Below are positions 1-9,206 of a DNA stretch of 64,000 nucleotides, one piece after another (positions within the stretch are counted from its first letter, which is position 1; each line of letters starts with the position of its first letter). The stretch comes from Paenibacillus thermotolerans (GTDB lineage: Bacteria > Bacillota > Bacilli > Paenibacillales > YIM-B00363). The stretch covers positions 62,001 to 126,000 of the forward strand of contig NZ_JAQZSG010000008.1 in assembly GCF_028745515.1 (NCBI RefSeq), in the 5' to 3' direction. The position numbers were made by a program, and so were the translations under genes. The notes under the pieces are model-generated. The model saw nothing but the letters and a program-made list of their open reading frames with translations, was not told the DNA's origin and ran no database searches.

Positions 1-355
1 CGGCATCCTGAACGTCGACAAGCAGCTGTACGAAGCGGGCCGAATCGACGGAATCAAGAGCAGGCTGCAGGAAATTTGGTACATTACGATCCCGATGATG
101 AAGCCGCAAATGATGTTCGCAGCCATCATGTCGATCGTCTATACGCTGAAAGCCGGCGCGATCGGCACGCAGCTGTCGGGAATGAACCCGACGCCGAACT
201 ATGCGGGTCAGCTCATGATCAACCATATCGACGATTACGGCTTTATCCGTTATGAGCTCGGCTATGCCAGCGCCATATCGGTCGTGCTGCTCGGCATTTG
301 CTACTTGCTCAGCCGATTTTTCAGCTTCTTATTCGCACCGAAGGAGGGGGAGTAA
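1..355 (+). CDS. Sugar ABC transporter permease, C-terminal part (cut by window edge)
   Basis: This is the end of a MalF/UgpA-type inner-membrane permease that begins before the window; the reading frame is open from base 2. The first visible residues hold the EAA loop ([12 protein letters not shown]), which contacts the ATPase in ABC importers. It is followed by the PMMKPQ segment and two hydrophobic helices. It closely resembles the C-terminus of the permease at 56285-57229, including the NYA...[14 protein letters not shown] stretch. Its TAA stop shares one base with the ATG of the next permease, so the two are translationally coupled. No ATPase is encoded nearby, so a shared MsmX-type ATPase from elsewhere in the genome is the likely partner (inference). 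Confidence 0.9.
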   Translation, partial: GILNVDKQLYEAGRIDGIKSRLQEIWYITIPMMKPQMMFAAIMSIVYTLKAGAIGTQLSGMNPTPNYAGQLMINHIDDYGFIRYELGYASAISVVLLGICYLLSRFFSFLFAPKEGE

Positions 356-1266
356 TGCGCGAAAGAAACAATAGCGCGCTGCGGCGGCTTTACTGGAAGC
401 GGAAGGCGATCGCCCTTGCGGTCAAACGGTTCGACCGCACCCAGCAGCTTATCGTGCTGCTGCTCGTCCTTCTTTCCGTGTTTATGCTGCTGCCGCTCGT
501 ATACTTGTTTAATCACGCTTTTAAACCGCTGCACGAGCTGTTTCTGTTTCCGCCTACCTTTATCGTCAGGGATCCGACGGTGCAAAACTTCGTCGAGCTG
601 CTTTCCGTAACGAGCAGCACGGTCGTCCCGGCATCCCGCTACGTGTTCAACAGCATTATCGTGGCGTTCCTCGCGACGGCGGGCATGGTGGCGACCGGAG
701 CGCTGTGCGCCTACGCCTTATCGAAGCACAAATTTCCCGGCGGCAAGCTCATTCTCGGCTCGATCGTCACGTCGCTTTTGTTCGCACCGGAGACGATCGC
801 CATTCCGCGGTACGTCGTCGTGCAAAGCTTGGGAATTATGAACACCTACTGGGGGCACGTGCTCCCGATGATCGCGCTGCCGGTCGGCGTGTTTCTCATT
901 AAACAATTTATCGATCAAGTTCCCAACGAGGTCATCGAAGCGGCCAAAATCGACGGCACCTCCGAATTCGGCATCTTTCTGCGGATCGTCGTTCCGATGG
1001 TGACGCCGGCGATCGCCACCATCACGATTCTTGCGCTCCAGAACGCATGGGGAAATGCGGAAACGTCGGCATTGTTCATGCAGGAGGATTCGATGAAGAC
1101 GCTGCCGTTCTATATGGGCACGCTGACCTCCAATTTGGCCAACTCCGTAGCCAGACAAGGCGCCGCCGCGGCGGGAGCGCTCATTATGTTTTTGCCCATG
1201 CTGATCATCTTCCTGCTGTCCCAGCGGAAAGTCATCGCCACCATGGCGCATTCGGGAATTAAATGA
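355..1266 (+). CDS. Carbohydrate ABC transporter permease (MalG type)
   Basis: A 303-residue MalG-like inner-membrane permease, partner of the preceding permease. The start at 355 is chosen because a GGAGGGGG ribosome site lies just upstream and the ATG overlaps the previous stop (TAATG). Five to six hydrophobic segments are visible, beginning around residues 37-58. The EAA loop reads VIEAAKIDGTSEFGIF near residue 200. The C-terminus ends TMAHSGIK, the same ending as the paralogue at 57245-58147. Its TGA lies about 50 bases before the chosen start of the propeller protein. Substrate is unknown; context suggests an oligosaccharide. Confidence 0.92.
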   Translation: MRERNNSALRRLYWKRKAIALAVKRFDRTQQLIVLLLVLLSVFMLLPLVYLFNHAFKPLHELFLFPPTFIVRDPTVQNFVELLSVTSSTVVPASRYVFNSIIVAFLATAGMVATGALCAYALSKHKFPGGKLILGSIVTSLLFAPETIAIPRYVVVQSLGIMNTYWGHVLPMIALPVGVFLIKQFIDQVPNEVIEAAKIDGTSEFGIFLRIVVPMVTPAIATITILALQNAWGNAETSALFMQEDSMKTLPFYMGTLTSNLANSVARQGAAAAGALIMFLPMLIIFLLSQRKVIATMAHSGIK

Positions 1267-1316
1267 TGCGTTCGATTTTTCTCTTGAGCAGGCAGCTGGA
1301 AACGGGGGTAAGAAGG

Positions 1317-3419
1317 GTGAAGCTCACAAAACAATGGTTGCTCGGCATAGGGCTCGTTTGCTTGCTGTCGGCGGCGCTCCTTCCGGAGGCGGCGGTCGCC
1401 GAGGTGCCTTACCGAACCTTTTTCGAGGACAGCAACGGCCGGAATATTCCGACGCGTCCGACCTATACGCCGGCCGACGTCGTTGCCAACGACATATACG
1501 TCGACGGCGAGGGAGGGGAGAGCGTTTATTCTCCGCTGAAGAAGCCGCAGGATATTTTTATCGACGGGAACGATCACATTTACATCGCGGACACCGACAA
1601 TAACCGGGTCGTTCACTTGAATGAGAACGGCGAATTCGTTCGGCAAATCACCGTGCCGGAAAGCCCGTTGAAAGCGCCCCAAGGCGTATTTGTCGCGAAG
1701 AGCGGCGACATCTACATCGCCGATACGGGCAATAAACGCGTCGTCAGGCTCGACCGGGAGCTGAAGCTGCTCCAGGAATACGGGCGCCCGCAGTCGTCCT
1801 TGATCAACGACTCGTTCATCTACGAGCCGACGAACATGGTCGTCGACAACCGCGGCTTCGTGTATGTCGTATCCAAGGGAAGCTACCAAGGGCTCGTTCA
1901 ATTCGACCCCAGCGGCAAGTTTTTCGGATTTTTCGGCGCGAATGCGGCGGAGGTTACGGCGATGGATGTCATCCGGAAGCTGTTCTACACCAAGGAGCAG
2001 CTCAGCAGGCAAGTGAGGCTGCTGCCTCCGATTATCCGAAATATTGCGATAGACGATCAAGGGTTCATCTATACGGTGTCCGGCTCGTCCGCCGAACAGG
2101 TCAAAAAGCTGAACATCCGCAGCGAAAACGTATGGAAAGGGTTAAGCTTCGGCGAGAAGGTCGCGTTTTCGCCGGAGGAGAGGGACAAGGAGGTGCAGCT
2201 GGTCGACCTGACGATCGATGAAGGCGGCAATATGACGGTCATCGACAAAAGCCTGAACATCGTATCTCAGTACGACGCCAGCGGCAAGCTGCAGTTTTTC
2301 TGGAAAAGTCCGGCTTCCTCTTCGTCCATCTTAGGGCTCACCCAAAGCCCGGTCGCCGTGGCGACGAATTCCCGCAACGAGCTGTTTATTTTGGACGATT
2401 CGTTGAATCTGGTGCAGAGGCTGAAGCCGACGTCGTTCGGCTCCTCCATTCATCAAGCGTTCATGCTGTCGCAAGGCGGACAATACAAGGAAAGCCTGCA
2501 TTATTGGGAAAAGGTGATCAAGCTTAACGCCATCTTTACACCGGCTTACTACGGAATGGCGCAGGCGGCGTTCTACGAAGGCGATTACGAGCAGGCGATC
2601 GACTATTACAGGCTGGCCGGCCACGGCTCCGGATATTCGGACAGCTTCTGGCAGCTTCGCCTCATCTGGTTCCAGCGCAATTTCTCCGCGATCGCCAACA
2701 GCTTGCTCATCGCTGCAATCGTGCTGTATGCCGCCGCAAAGCTGAAACGAAAATACAAGCTCGCGCTCCCTCTTTCCGGCCTTCGCTGGGGCTGGACGCG
2801 CAAAGGCATCGTAAGCCAGCTGAAGCACGCTTTCTATATTTTGAAGCATCCGCTCGACGGCTTCAGCGATCTGCGCTTCTTAAACCGCGGAGGATACGTA
2901 AGCGCGTTCGTTCTGCTCGGCGCCGCCGTGGGGGTGCTGCTCGTCAAAACGTATTACACCGGATTTTCGTTCAATCCGCGGCCGCCCGGCGACATTAACG
3001 GAGGCTTCATCATGACCGGATTTCTCGTTTCATGGATTTCCTGGGTCGTGTGCAATTACTTGATCGGATCGATTCAGCAAGGGGAGGCCCGCTTTAAAGA
3101 CGTATTCGTCGGCAGCTCCTACGCGCTGTTCCCGTTCATTATTCTCGGACTTCCTTTAGCGCTCGTGTCCAATGTGCTTACGTTAAGCGAAGCCTCGATT
3201 TACCAGTTCACCGAGTGGGGCGCGCTGCTGTGGTGCGGGCTGCTGTTTTTCTGGAAAATCCAATCGCTGCAAAACTACAGCGTCGGCGAAACGGTCGTCA
3301 ATATTTCGCTGACGGTCCTCGCGATGATTATTATGTGGGTGCTCATCTTTATCGTATTCGGACTTGCGTCGGAGCTGGTCGGCTTCTTCTACACGATCTA
3401 CCAGGAGGTGACAAAATGA
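1317..3419 (+). CDS. Secreted NHL beta-propeller / TPR protein with Yip1-like membrane domain
   Basis: About 700 residues. I place the start at the GTG at 1317 because it follows a GGGGGTAAGAAGGG site and gives a clean signal peptide (KLTKQWLLGIGL... cut near AAVAE). An in-frame ATG at 1263 would add an odd 18-residue leader. Domains in order: signal peptide (1-28); repeated NHL propeller blades of the type IYIADTDNNRVVHL and IYIADTGNKRVVRL (about 75-370); one or two TPR-like helical pairs (about 385-440, AFYEGDYEQAIDYYRLAG); a transmembrane helix near 465; and a multi-helix Yip1-like membrane domain to the end. It overlaps the DUF5696 gene by four bases (ATGA). A full-length paralogue sits at 58175-60220. 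Role unknown; an extracytoplasmic sensor or scaffold for the transporter is inference. Confidence 0.82.
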   Translation: MKLTKQWLLGIGLVCLLSAALLPEAAVAEVPYRTFFEDSNGRNIPTRPTYTPADVVANDIYVDGEGGESVYSPLKKPQDIFIDGNDHIYIADTDNNRVVHLNENGEFVRQITVPESPLKAPQGVFVAKSGDIYIADTGNKRVVRLDRELKLLQEYGRPQSSLINDSFIYEPTNMVVDNRGFVYVVSKGSYQGLVQFDPSGKFFGFFGANAAEVTAMDVIRKLFYTKEQLSRQVRLLPPIIRNIAIDDQGFIYTVSGSSAEQVKKLNIRSENVWKGLSFGEKVAFSPEERDKEVQLVDLTIDEGGNMTVIDKSLNIVSQYDASGKLQFFWKSPASSSSILGLTQSPVAVATNSRNELFILDDSLNLVQRLKPTSFGSSIHQAFMLSQGGQYKESLHYWEKVIKLNAIFTPAYYGMAQAAFYEGDYEQAIDYYRLAGHGSGYSDSFWQLRLIWFQRNFSAIANSLLIAAIVLYAAAKLKRKYKLALPLSGLRWGWTRKGIVSQLKHAFYILKHPLDGFSDLRFLNRGGYVSAFVLLGAAVGVLLVKTYYTGFSFNPRPPGDINGGFIMTGFLVSWISWVVCNYLIGSIQQGEARFKDVFVGSSYALFPFIILGLPLALVSNVLTLSEASIYQFTEWGALLWCGLLFFWKIQSLQNYSVGETVVNISLTVLAMIIMWVLIFIVFGLASELVGFFYTIYQEVTK

Positions 3420-5725
3420 AACGGTATTTGGCCAATCGACGGAATGTATTGACGGCCGCGGCCTGTGTCGTTCTCATTTTGGCGCTGGCGGCAATCGGGT
3501 TGAGCGGGCTCGGATCGGGCAGCCGGGGAGACGTTTCGGAGACGGACCCGAAGCCGGAGGCGACGGATTCGAATGCCGCCCCGGCCGCTTCGGATGACAA
3601 ACCGGCAAGCGCGAGTCCGGCTGTCGATCAGTTTCTCCCGGTCGCGGAAAGCGAGTTTCTCTCCTTAAAGGCGAATGCGGCCACCGGCCACTTTATCGTG
3701 ACGGATAAGCGGACGGGGTACGAATGGAAGTCGTTTCCCGACGAGAGCGGGTATGACGAGCAGCAAAACCAGGGGAAATGGAAGGCGAACTTGGCTTCGC
3801 CGATCATGTTCAGTTACGTGGAAATGAACGTCCGGCGCGATTTGGTGAAGGAGACGAATTTGCCGGATGAGAAGGGAACGGTTGCCGCATTCGAGGCGAC
3901 GGACCGCGGCTTCAAGCTTCGGTTCGACATTCCGGGGCTTGGCTTTGAAATTCCGGTCGAGGTCAGTCTCGGCAGCGACTATGTCGAGACGAAAATCAAG
4001 AAGGAAGGGCTAAGAGACGAGAAAGCTTATACGGAGGAAGAGCTGAAGGCGAAGAAGGACAAAGGGGCTCGTCTCGTCTCGGTAAAGCTGTATCCGTTCC
4101 TGGGGGCGCATACGTCCGAGGGGGATAAAGGCTACTTGCTCCTCCCCGACGGACCGGGCGCACTCGTCGAATTCAAGAAAGACCGCGGCGGCACGAACAA
4201 CTTTTACAGCGAACGGGTTTACGGTTCCGACTGGGCGTACAGCGCCAACTCGAAGTTCTCGATCCGCGAGCCGGTAAGAATGCCCGTGTTCGGCATTAAA
4301 GCCGGCGGGAAGGCGATGCTCGGGGTCATTCGCGACGGCTCGGAATATGCGAACGTGGTCGCGGCGCCGTCCCGGACGTTCAGCCAATACAACTGGGTAA
4401 CGGCGGAGCAGCAGTTCCGGTTTTTATCTTACCAGTATACGAACACGAAAAAAACGGAAGGCTTCTTCACTTACACCAAAGATATGGCCGTGTCGGACCG
4501 CTCCGTCCGCTACTACTTCATCGGCCAAACCGACGCCGGCTACGTACATATGGCATCCAAGTACAGACAATTTTTAATGGACGAGGCCGGTTTGCGGAAG
4601 CTGCAAGCGGAGGATAAGCCGCTCGAGCTGCAGCTTCATGTGTTCGGCGCCGATTCGGAACGGGGATTTTTATGGGATTCCTATTTGCCGCTTACGACTA
4701 CGCAAGAAGCGCAAGAGATCGTTCAAGAATTGAACGGGGCCGGCATCGAACGCATGTCCGTCACCTATCTCGGCTGGCAAAGAGAAGGCTTCAGCCGATA
4801 CGGAGGCAGCTTTCCGATAGCCCGCAAGCTGGGCGGTAACGAAGGAATGAGGCAGCTTGCCGATTTCTTGCACGCGAAGGGCTACTCGCTCTATCTCGAC
4901 GCATCGTCGTATTCCTTCAACAATACCGGGAAGGAGGGCTTCCGCAAAAACCGCGACGGGCTTCGCGACATCGGCGCCTCGGTTATGGAATACCGCGGAG
5001 GGAGGACGCTCGTCAGCCCCCGGTTCGCGGAGAAGGTCATTAGCGGCGATCTTCTTAAAGCGAAGGATTTGCACGTCGACGGGCTGATGCTCGGCCAAGC
5101 GATCGGGTCGATCTTGAATACGGACTTTAACGACAACTATGCCGCAACACGGGATGAGTCGAAGCGAATTCAGGAGCGCATATTTGCGGCGGCGAACGAC
5201 ACGCTCGGCTCCGCTCGGGTGGATGACGGCAATGCGTACGCCTTGAAATATGTGAATCACGTTCATGGGCTTACCGACGAAATTTCCAACGACCTGTTCG
5301 TCGACCGGCAAGTTCCGTTCGCGCAAATCGCTCTGCACGGGCTAGTTCCGTATTCCGCCGACTACGTGAACGAGAGCGAGGATTACGAGATTGCTTTATT
5401 AAGAAGCATCGAATACGGCGCCGTGCCCTCTTTCGTCGTAACGTACGCGCCGTCGCAGCAATTGCTGAAGACGACGTCGCTCGGGCAGTTTTTCAGCACG
5501 CATTACAAGGATTGGGTGCCGGAGATCGTGTCGCAGTACCAGCAGGCGAACGAAGCGCTGGGCGACGTGCAGGACGAGTTTATTACGGGGCACCGCATGC
5601 TGGCCGACGGGGTTTTCGAGACGACGTACGAAAGCGGCAAACGGGTCGCGGTCAATTATAACGATGAACCGTATACGGGCAGCGGATGGACTGTGGGGCC
5701 GAAAAGCTTTGCCGTCTTGGAGTAA
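3416..5725 (+). CDS. DUF5696-type membrane-anchored extracytoplasmic protein
   Basis: A 769-residue protein. The ATG at 3416 overlaps the previous stop (ATGA) and follows an AGGAGGTG site. Residues 10-32 form an uncleaved signal or anchor helix, followed by a Ser/Ala/Pro/Asp-rich linker and then a large extracytoplasmic part. A beta-rich N-terminal half (VTDKRTGYEWKS, LLLPDGPGALVEF) precedes a segment that reads like a TIM barrel (SVTYLGWQREG, GYSLYLDASSY), as in glycoside hydrolases. The paralogue at 60239-62464 shares this layout, including the closing pattern of G.R.L/I..VFETTYE.G..V.VNYN. I assign DUF5696 from memory of the family, whose activity is not known to me. A glycan-active enzyme or glycan-binding protein is inference from context. 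Confidence 0.78.
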   Translation: MKRYLANRRNVLTAAACVVLILALAAIGLSGLGSGSRGDVSETDPKPEATDSNAAPAASDDKPASASPAVDQFLPVAESEFLSLKANAATGHFIVTDKRTGYEWKSFPDESGYDEQQNQGKWKANLASPIMFSYVEMNVRRDLVKETNLPDEKGTVAAFEATDRGFKLRFDIPGLGFEIPVEVSLGSDYVETKIKKEGLRDEKAYTEEELKAKKDKGARLVSVKLYPFLGAHTSEGDKGYLLLPDGPGALVEFKKDRGGTNNFYSERVYGSDWAYSANSKFSIREPVRMPVFGIKAGGKAMLGVIRDGSEYANVVAAPSRTFSQYNWVTAEQQFRFLSYQYTNTKKTEGFFTYTKDMAVSDRSVRYYFIGQTDAGYVHMASKYRQFLMDEAGLRKLQAEDKPLELQLHVFGADSERGFLWDSYLPLTTTQEAQEIVQELNGAGIERMSVTYLGWQREGFSRYGGSFPIARKLGGNEGMRQLADFLHAKGYSLYLDASSYSFNNTGKEGFRKNRDGLRDIGASVMEYRGGRTLVSPRFAEKVISGDLLKAKDLHVDGLMLGQAIGSILNTDFNDNYAATRDESKRIQERIFAAANDTLGSARVDDGNAYALKYVNHVHGLTDEISNDLFVDRQVPFAQIALHGLVPYSADYVNESEDYEIALLRSIEYGAVPSFVVTYAPSQQLLKTTSLGQFFSTHYKDWVPEIVSQYQQANEALGDVQDEFITGHRMLADGVFETTYESGKRVAVNYNDEPYTGSGWTVGPKSFAVLE

Positions 5726-5742
5726 AGGGGGGGAATAGAAGG

Positions 5743-6603
5743 ATGGCCAAAAAACGGGTGATGACCACAAAGGTATACGGCCGGCTGGAAGGCATGCTTT
5801 TTATGACTCCTTGGCTGCTCGGATTTTTAATATTCATGGCGTTTCCGCTTGTATTCTCGCTGTACATGAGCTTCAACAACGTGAAGGTGCTGCCGACCGG
5901 CATGAAGTATGAGCCCGTAGGCGTTCAGTTCTACAAGACGATCCTGATGGGCAGCGCGGAATTTTACGATCAGCTGATTCCTTATTTTCAGGAAGTCGTC
6001 ATCATGGTGCCGGTTATCGTCATCTTTTCGCTGCTGATCGCGATTTTTCTCAACCAAAAGCTGAAGGGACGCTTCCTGTTTCGCGCCATTTTCTTCCTGC
6101 CCGTCATCTTTTCGACCGGCGCCGTGCTTCAGCAATTTATGGAGCAGGATGAGAGCGGGCTCGGCTTCATGAGCAGCCCGATCGTCGGCGGATTTATGGA
6201 GACGTATATCGGAGAGGCGCCGTGGGGCAAGCCGGTGCTGGCGGTGCTCGACCATTTCGTATTGGTGCTATGGTATTCGGGCGTGCAAATTCTCGTATTT
6301 TTGGCGGGACGCCAAACGATATCCGCTTCCGCCTACGAATCGGCCCGCATCGACGGGGCGTCGCCATGGGAAGTGTTTTGGAAAATTACGCTTCCGGCCA
6401 TGTCGCCGTTCATCCTGCTGAACATTTTTTATACCGTTGTCGATATGTTTACGTTCCCGTCCAACCCGATCATCAACATGATCGGAACCGGCAACTACGG
6501 TTACAGCAGCGCGCTTGCCTGGATTTATTTCGTTATCGTTCTTGCGTTTCTGGCTATTGTCATGATCGTCTACAGCCGGGCGAACCGGCAGAGGCTAATG
6601 TGA
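5743..6603 (+). CDS. Sugar ABC transporter permease (MalF type), second pair
   Basis: A 286-residue permease. The ATG at 5743 follows a GGGGGGAATAGAAGG stretch. Its N-terminal region (LEGMLFMTPWLLGFLIF) is the usual first helix of MalF-type sugar permeases, with five further hydrophobic segments. The EAA loop reads SARIDGASPWEVFWKITLP near residue 205. It differs from the first permease pair and instead matches the permease at 62461-63351, so each operon encodes two distinct pairs. It lies 17 bases after the DUF5696 gene and 20 bases before the next permease, clearly in the same transcript. Confidence 0.92.
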   Translation: MAKKRVMTTKVYGRLEGMLFMTPWLLGFLIFMAFPLVFSLYMSFNNVKVLPTGMKYEPVGVQFYKTILMGSAEFYDQLIPYFQEVVIMVPVIVIFSLLIAIFLNQKLKGRFLFRAIFFLPVIFSTGAVLQQFMEQDESGLGFMSSPIVGGFMETYIGEAPWGKPVLAVLDHFVLVLWYSGVQILVFLAGRQTISASAYESARIDGASPWEVFWKITLPAMSPFILLNIFYTVVDMFTFPSNPIINMIGTGNYGYSSALAWIYFVIVLAFLAIVMIVYSRANRQRLM

Positions 6604-6623
6604 GGGGAAGGGGGAGTTGAAGC

Positions 6624-7595
6624 ATGAGTCTTGCGAAAATCAATGTACAAAAGCCGCCGAAGCCTAAATTTTCGCTCAAAAGCCGCTTTCGCTCGGTAAA
6701 GTATTTCATTTTGGGCAAGGAAGTCGATAAGGGTCTAATTTTCAAGCTGATGCTGTATCTCATCTTGATCTCCACCTCTTACATTTATCTGAACCCGATC
6801 ATCAAGATGGTTGTCAGAATGCTTATGGATGCGAAGGACCTCGTCGATCCTACGGTGACTTGGATCCCGTCCTCGCTCTACTTCGGTCATATGTCATCGG
6901 CATGGAGTTTGTTGCGATATCCGAATGCCGTAGCCTACAGCCTGATCGTAGCGTTGTCCGTATCGGTGCTGCACTGCATATCTTGCGGGTTGGCGGGATA
7001 CGCGCTCGCGCGCCTGCAGGTGCCGTTCAAGAAGCTGGCGGTATTTCTGCTCCTGCTTTCGTTCATCATTCCGCCGCAGGTCATCGTGCTGCCGACGATC
7101 ATTTTCTTCAGGGAAATCGGCCTTATGGGCAGCTTGTTCAGCTTGATCCTTCCGGCCGTGTTCGGCTTCGGCGTGAAAGGCGCCTTGTTCGTCTTCATCT
7201 TCAGGCAGTTTTTCATGACGCAGCCGAAGGAGCTCGAGGAGGCCGCCAAAATCGACGGCGCGACCGCCGTAAAGTTTTACGTGAAGGTGATGCTTCCGCT
7301 TGCGAAGCCGGCGATTCTCGTCGTATTTCTATTCTCTTTCGTTTGGGCGTGGAACGACACGTATTTGCCCCGGATGTTTTTGGGGAACGCGGCGGATGTA
7401 CCTTTGGCGACGGAGATGACGCGTATGGGAACTACTTTGGACGTGTTTATCGAGTCGGGCGGCTATCCCGAATTTGTGGCGGAGCCGATTAAGATGGCGG
7501 CCAGCTTTCTGACGATATTGCCGCCGCTGCTTATTTATTTGTTCGCGCAGCGCTATTTCGTAGAGAGCGTTGAGCGAACGGGCTTGGTCGAGTAG
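6624..7595 (+). CDS. Carbohydrate ABC transporter permease (MalG type), second pair
   Basis: A 323-residue permease starting at the ATG after AGGGGAAGGGGGAGTTGAAGC. It has a roughly 40-residue cytoplasmic N-terminus before the first helix (LILISTSYIYLNPIIKMVV). The EAA loop reads LEEAAKIDGATAVKF. It is the partner of the permease at 5743-6603 and parallels the truncated permease at 63372-64000, which shares the long polar N-terminus and PPQ.IVLP-like segment. The next gene, a binding protein, follows after 125 bases. Confidence 0.92.
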   Translation: MSLAKINVQKPPKPKFSLKSRFRSVKYFILGKEVDKGLIFKLMLYLILISTSYIYLNPIIKMVVRMLMDAKDLVDPTVTWIPSSLYFGHMSSAWSLLRYPNAVAYSLIVALSVSVLHCISCGLAGYALARLQVPFKKLAVFLLLLSFIIPPQVIVLPTIIFFREIGLMGSLFSLILPAVFGFGVKGALFVFIFRQFFMTQPKELEEAAKIDGATAVKFYVKVMLPLAKPAILVVFLFSFVWAWNDTYLPRMFLGNAADVPLATEMTRMGTTLDVFIESGGYPEFVAEPIKMAASFLTILPPLLIYLFAQRYFVESVERTGLVE

Positions 7596-7597
7596 AG

Positions 7598-7635
7598 CAA
7601 CCGCTTCTGTTTACTATAAATGCTTTCCGCGGTTG
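7598..7635 (+). other. Weak intercistronic hairpin before the binding-protein gene
   Basis: CAACCGC (7598-7604) can pair with GCGGTTG (7629-7635) around a 24-base A/T-rich loop, and there is no T-run after it. Such a structure between permease and lipoprotein genes could protect or process the mRNA so that the binding protein is made in excess. The large loop makes it weak, and no promoter is clear in the 7596-7720 gap. Confidence 0.3.
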
Positions 7636-7720
7636 AAAGTTTTGAAGGGGGTGATCGACGGGGTTTGCAGCAGGATCGATCAGAAGGGGATTGCACACTA
7701 TTTTCGAGGAGGATTTTTCT

Positions 7721-9100
7721 ATGAAAAAACAGAAAAAAAGTTTGACAGCGATTTTGATGTTGTTGTTGATTGCAGCACTCATCGTATCAGCTTGTTCATC
7801 CGGCGGCGGAGAGCCGTCAAGCGGCACCTCGGAAAATACATCGGACAACGGAGATAACGGAACGGTAAGCGAAAATACGGCGGACGAAGAAGCGCCGGCA
7901 AAGTCGGCCAAAGGCTTCTCCAACGAAGCGGTCACATTGAAGGTGGCGACTCCTTGGGGGAACGATTACTTCATGAGCCGGATCGGGAATTACATTCAAG
8001 AAAAATTGCCGCATATTACGCTGGAGCACGTGGATTGGGACGGGACACCGGAGAAAATGCAGGAGCTGACCGCGGCCGGCGTCATTCCGGACGTACTGCT
8101 TGCGTTTACGGGGCAGAAGGTGCTCGAGGATCTGGAAATGGTATATCCGATTGAGGATATGCTGGATGCGTACGGATTTGATATCAACACGATCGGCGAG
8201 GCCGCGTTAAATGAAATCCGCGCCCGCGATTCGCAGGGCCGTCTTGTCGGCATGCCGCAGGAAATCGGGTACATCGGTCTATTTTACAACAAAGAAATAT
8301 TCGACAAGTTCGGCGTACAGTATCCGACGGAAAATATGACTTGGGACGAGACGCTGGATTTGGCGAAGAAGCTGACGGCGGAGCGGGACGGGATCAAATA
8401 CCGCGGGTTGGAATTCGGCGTGGACGCGCCTCTTCTCCAGTTGTCGGTGACAAAGACCGATCCGGAAAGCGGAGAAGTGCTGCTGACGAAGGATCCGAAA
8501 TTTACGAAGTATATGGAACTGATGAAAAAATATTATGAAATTCCGGGTATGAACGATCCGGAGCCGCAAGGCTGGTTCGGCGAAAAAACGGTAGCCATGA
8601 GCGTAAACTGGCATGGGCTGTTGACTTGGTTCGGCGGCACCGACGAAGAAGCGATCGAATATCAGAAAGATATGGATATCGTGCCTCTGCCGAGCTGGTC
8701 GGATTTGCCGGAAACCTCGACGGTGCCGGTCGGCATTCACCCGTGGGTCATCAACAACTTCAGCGAACACAAGGAAGCCGCGCTGCAATTCCTGATTGAA
8801 AGCGTATCGCCGGAGTATCAAACGAAGATGGCGAGATCGGGAACGCCTTCCGTGCTTGCGGATCCGGAAATCAACAAGCAGTTCGGTTCGGAGCTGGCCC
8901 GGTTTAACGGGAAAAATGTCGCCGCACTTATGAAGAATAAGCTGGCGAAGCCGCCGGAAAGAAACAGCTATTGGGATCGTTATGTGAACCTTGACATGAA
9001 GAAATTTACGGAAAAAGATATGAACATCTCGGAGTTTTTGCGCATCACCGAGGAAGAGGCCGCTGCGGCGATCAAGGACGCAATGGCGCAAGCAAAATAG
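7721..9100 (+). CDS. Extracellular solute-binding lipoprotein (sugar ABC importer)
   Basis: A 459-residue family-1 solute-binding protein. The ATG at 7721 follows CGAGGAGGATTTTTCT and yields a classic lipoprotein signal: MKKQKKS, a hydrophobic stretch, then a lipobox ending in SACSS (Cys about 27). A Gly/Ser/Asp/Glu-rich tether precedes the folded part (VTLKVATPWG...). Internal segments such as GMPQEIGYIGLFYNKEIFDKFG and FLIESVSPEYQTKMARSGTPS are typical of sugar-binding members. It is the last gene of the left operon before a strong terminator and would deliver substrate to one of the permease pairs. Ligand unknown; the downstream fucosidase hints at fucosylated oligosaccharides (inference). 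Confidence 0.93.
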   Translation: MKKQKKSLTAILMLLLIAALIVSACSSGGGEPSSGTSENTSDNGDNGTVSENTADEEAPAKSAKGFSNEAVTLKVATPWGNDYFMSRIGNYIQEKLPHITLEHVDWDGTPEKMQELTAAGVIPDVLLAFTGQKVLEDLEMVYPIEDMLDAYGFDINTIGEAALNEIRARDSQGRLVGMPQEIGYIGLFYNKEIFDKFGVQYPTENMTWDETLDLAKKLTAERDGIKYRGLEFGVDAPLLQLSVTKTDPESGEVLLTKDPKFTKYMELMKKYYEIPGMNDPEPQGWFGEKTVAMSVNWHGLLTWFGGTDEEAIEYQKDMDIVPLPSWSDLPETSTVPVGIHPWVINNFSEHKEAALQFLIESVSPEYQTKMARSGTPSVLADPEINKQFGSELARFNGKNVAALMKNKLAKPPERNSYWDRYVNLDMKKFTEKDMNISEFLRITEEEAAAAIKDAMAQAK

Positions 9101-9135
9101 TAAGCTGGCAAGCAATAAATAGGCAAGGGATGTCG

Positions 9136-9177
9136 GGTAAGGCCAATCAGCTCGTCTGCTTGGCCTTGCCGTTTTTG
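9136..9177 (+). terminator. Rho-independent terminator of the left sugar-transport operon
   Basis: An 11-bp perfect stem, GGTAAGGCCAA (9136-9146) with TTGGCCTTGCC (9160-9170), is followed by GTTTTTGC. It lies 36 bases after the binding-protein stop. The fucosidase downstream is therefore at least partly on its own transcript. Confidence 0.85.
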
Positions 9178-9206
9178 CAACCATCTTTAATGACGGAGGA
9201 ATCGTG

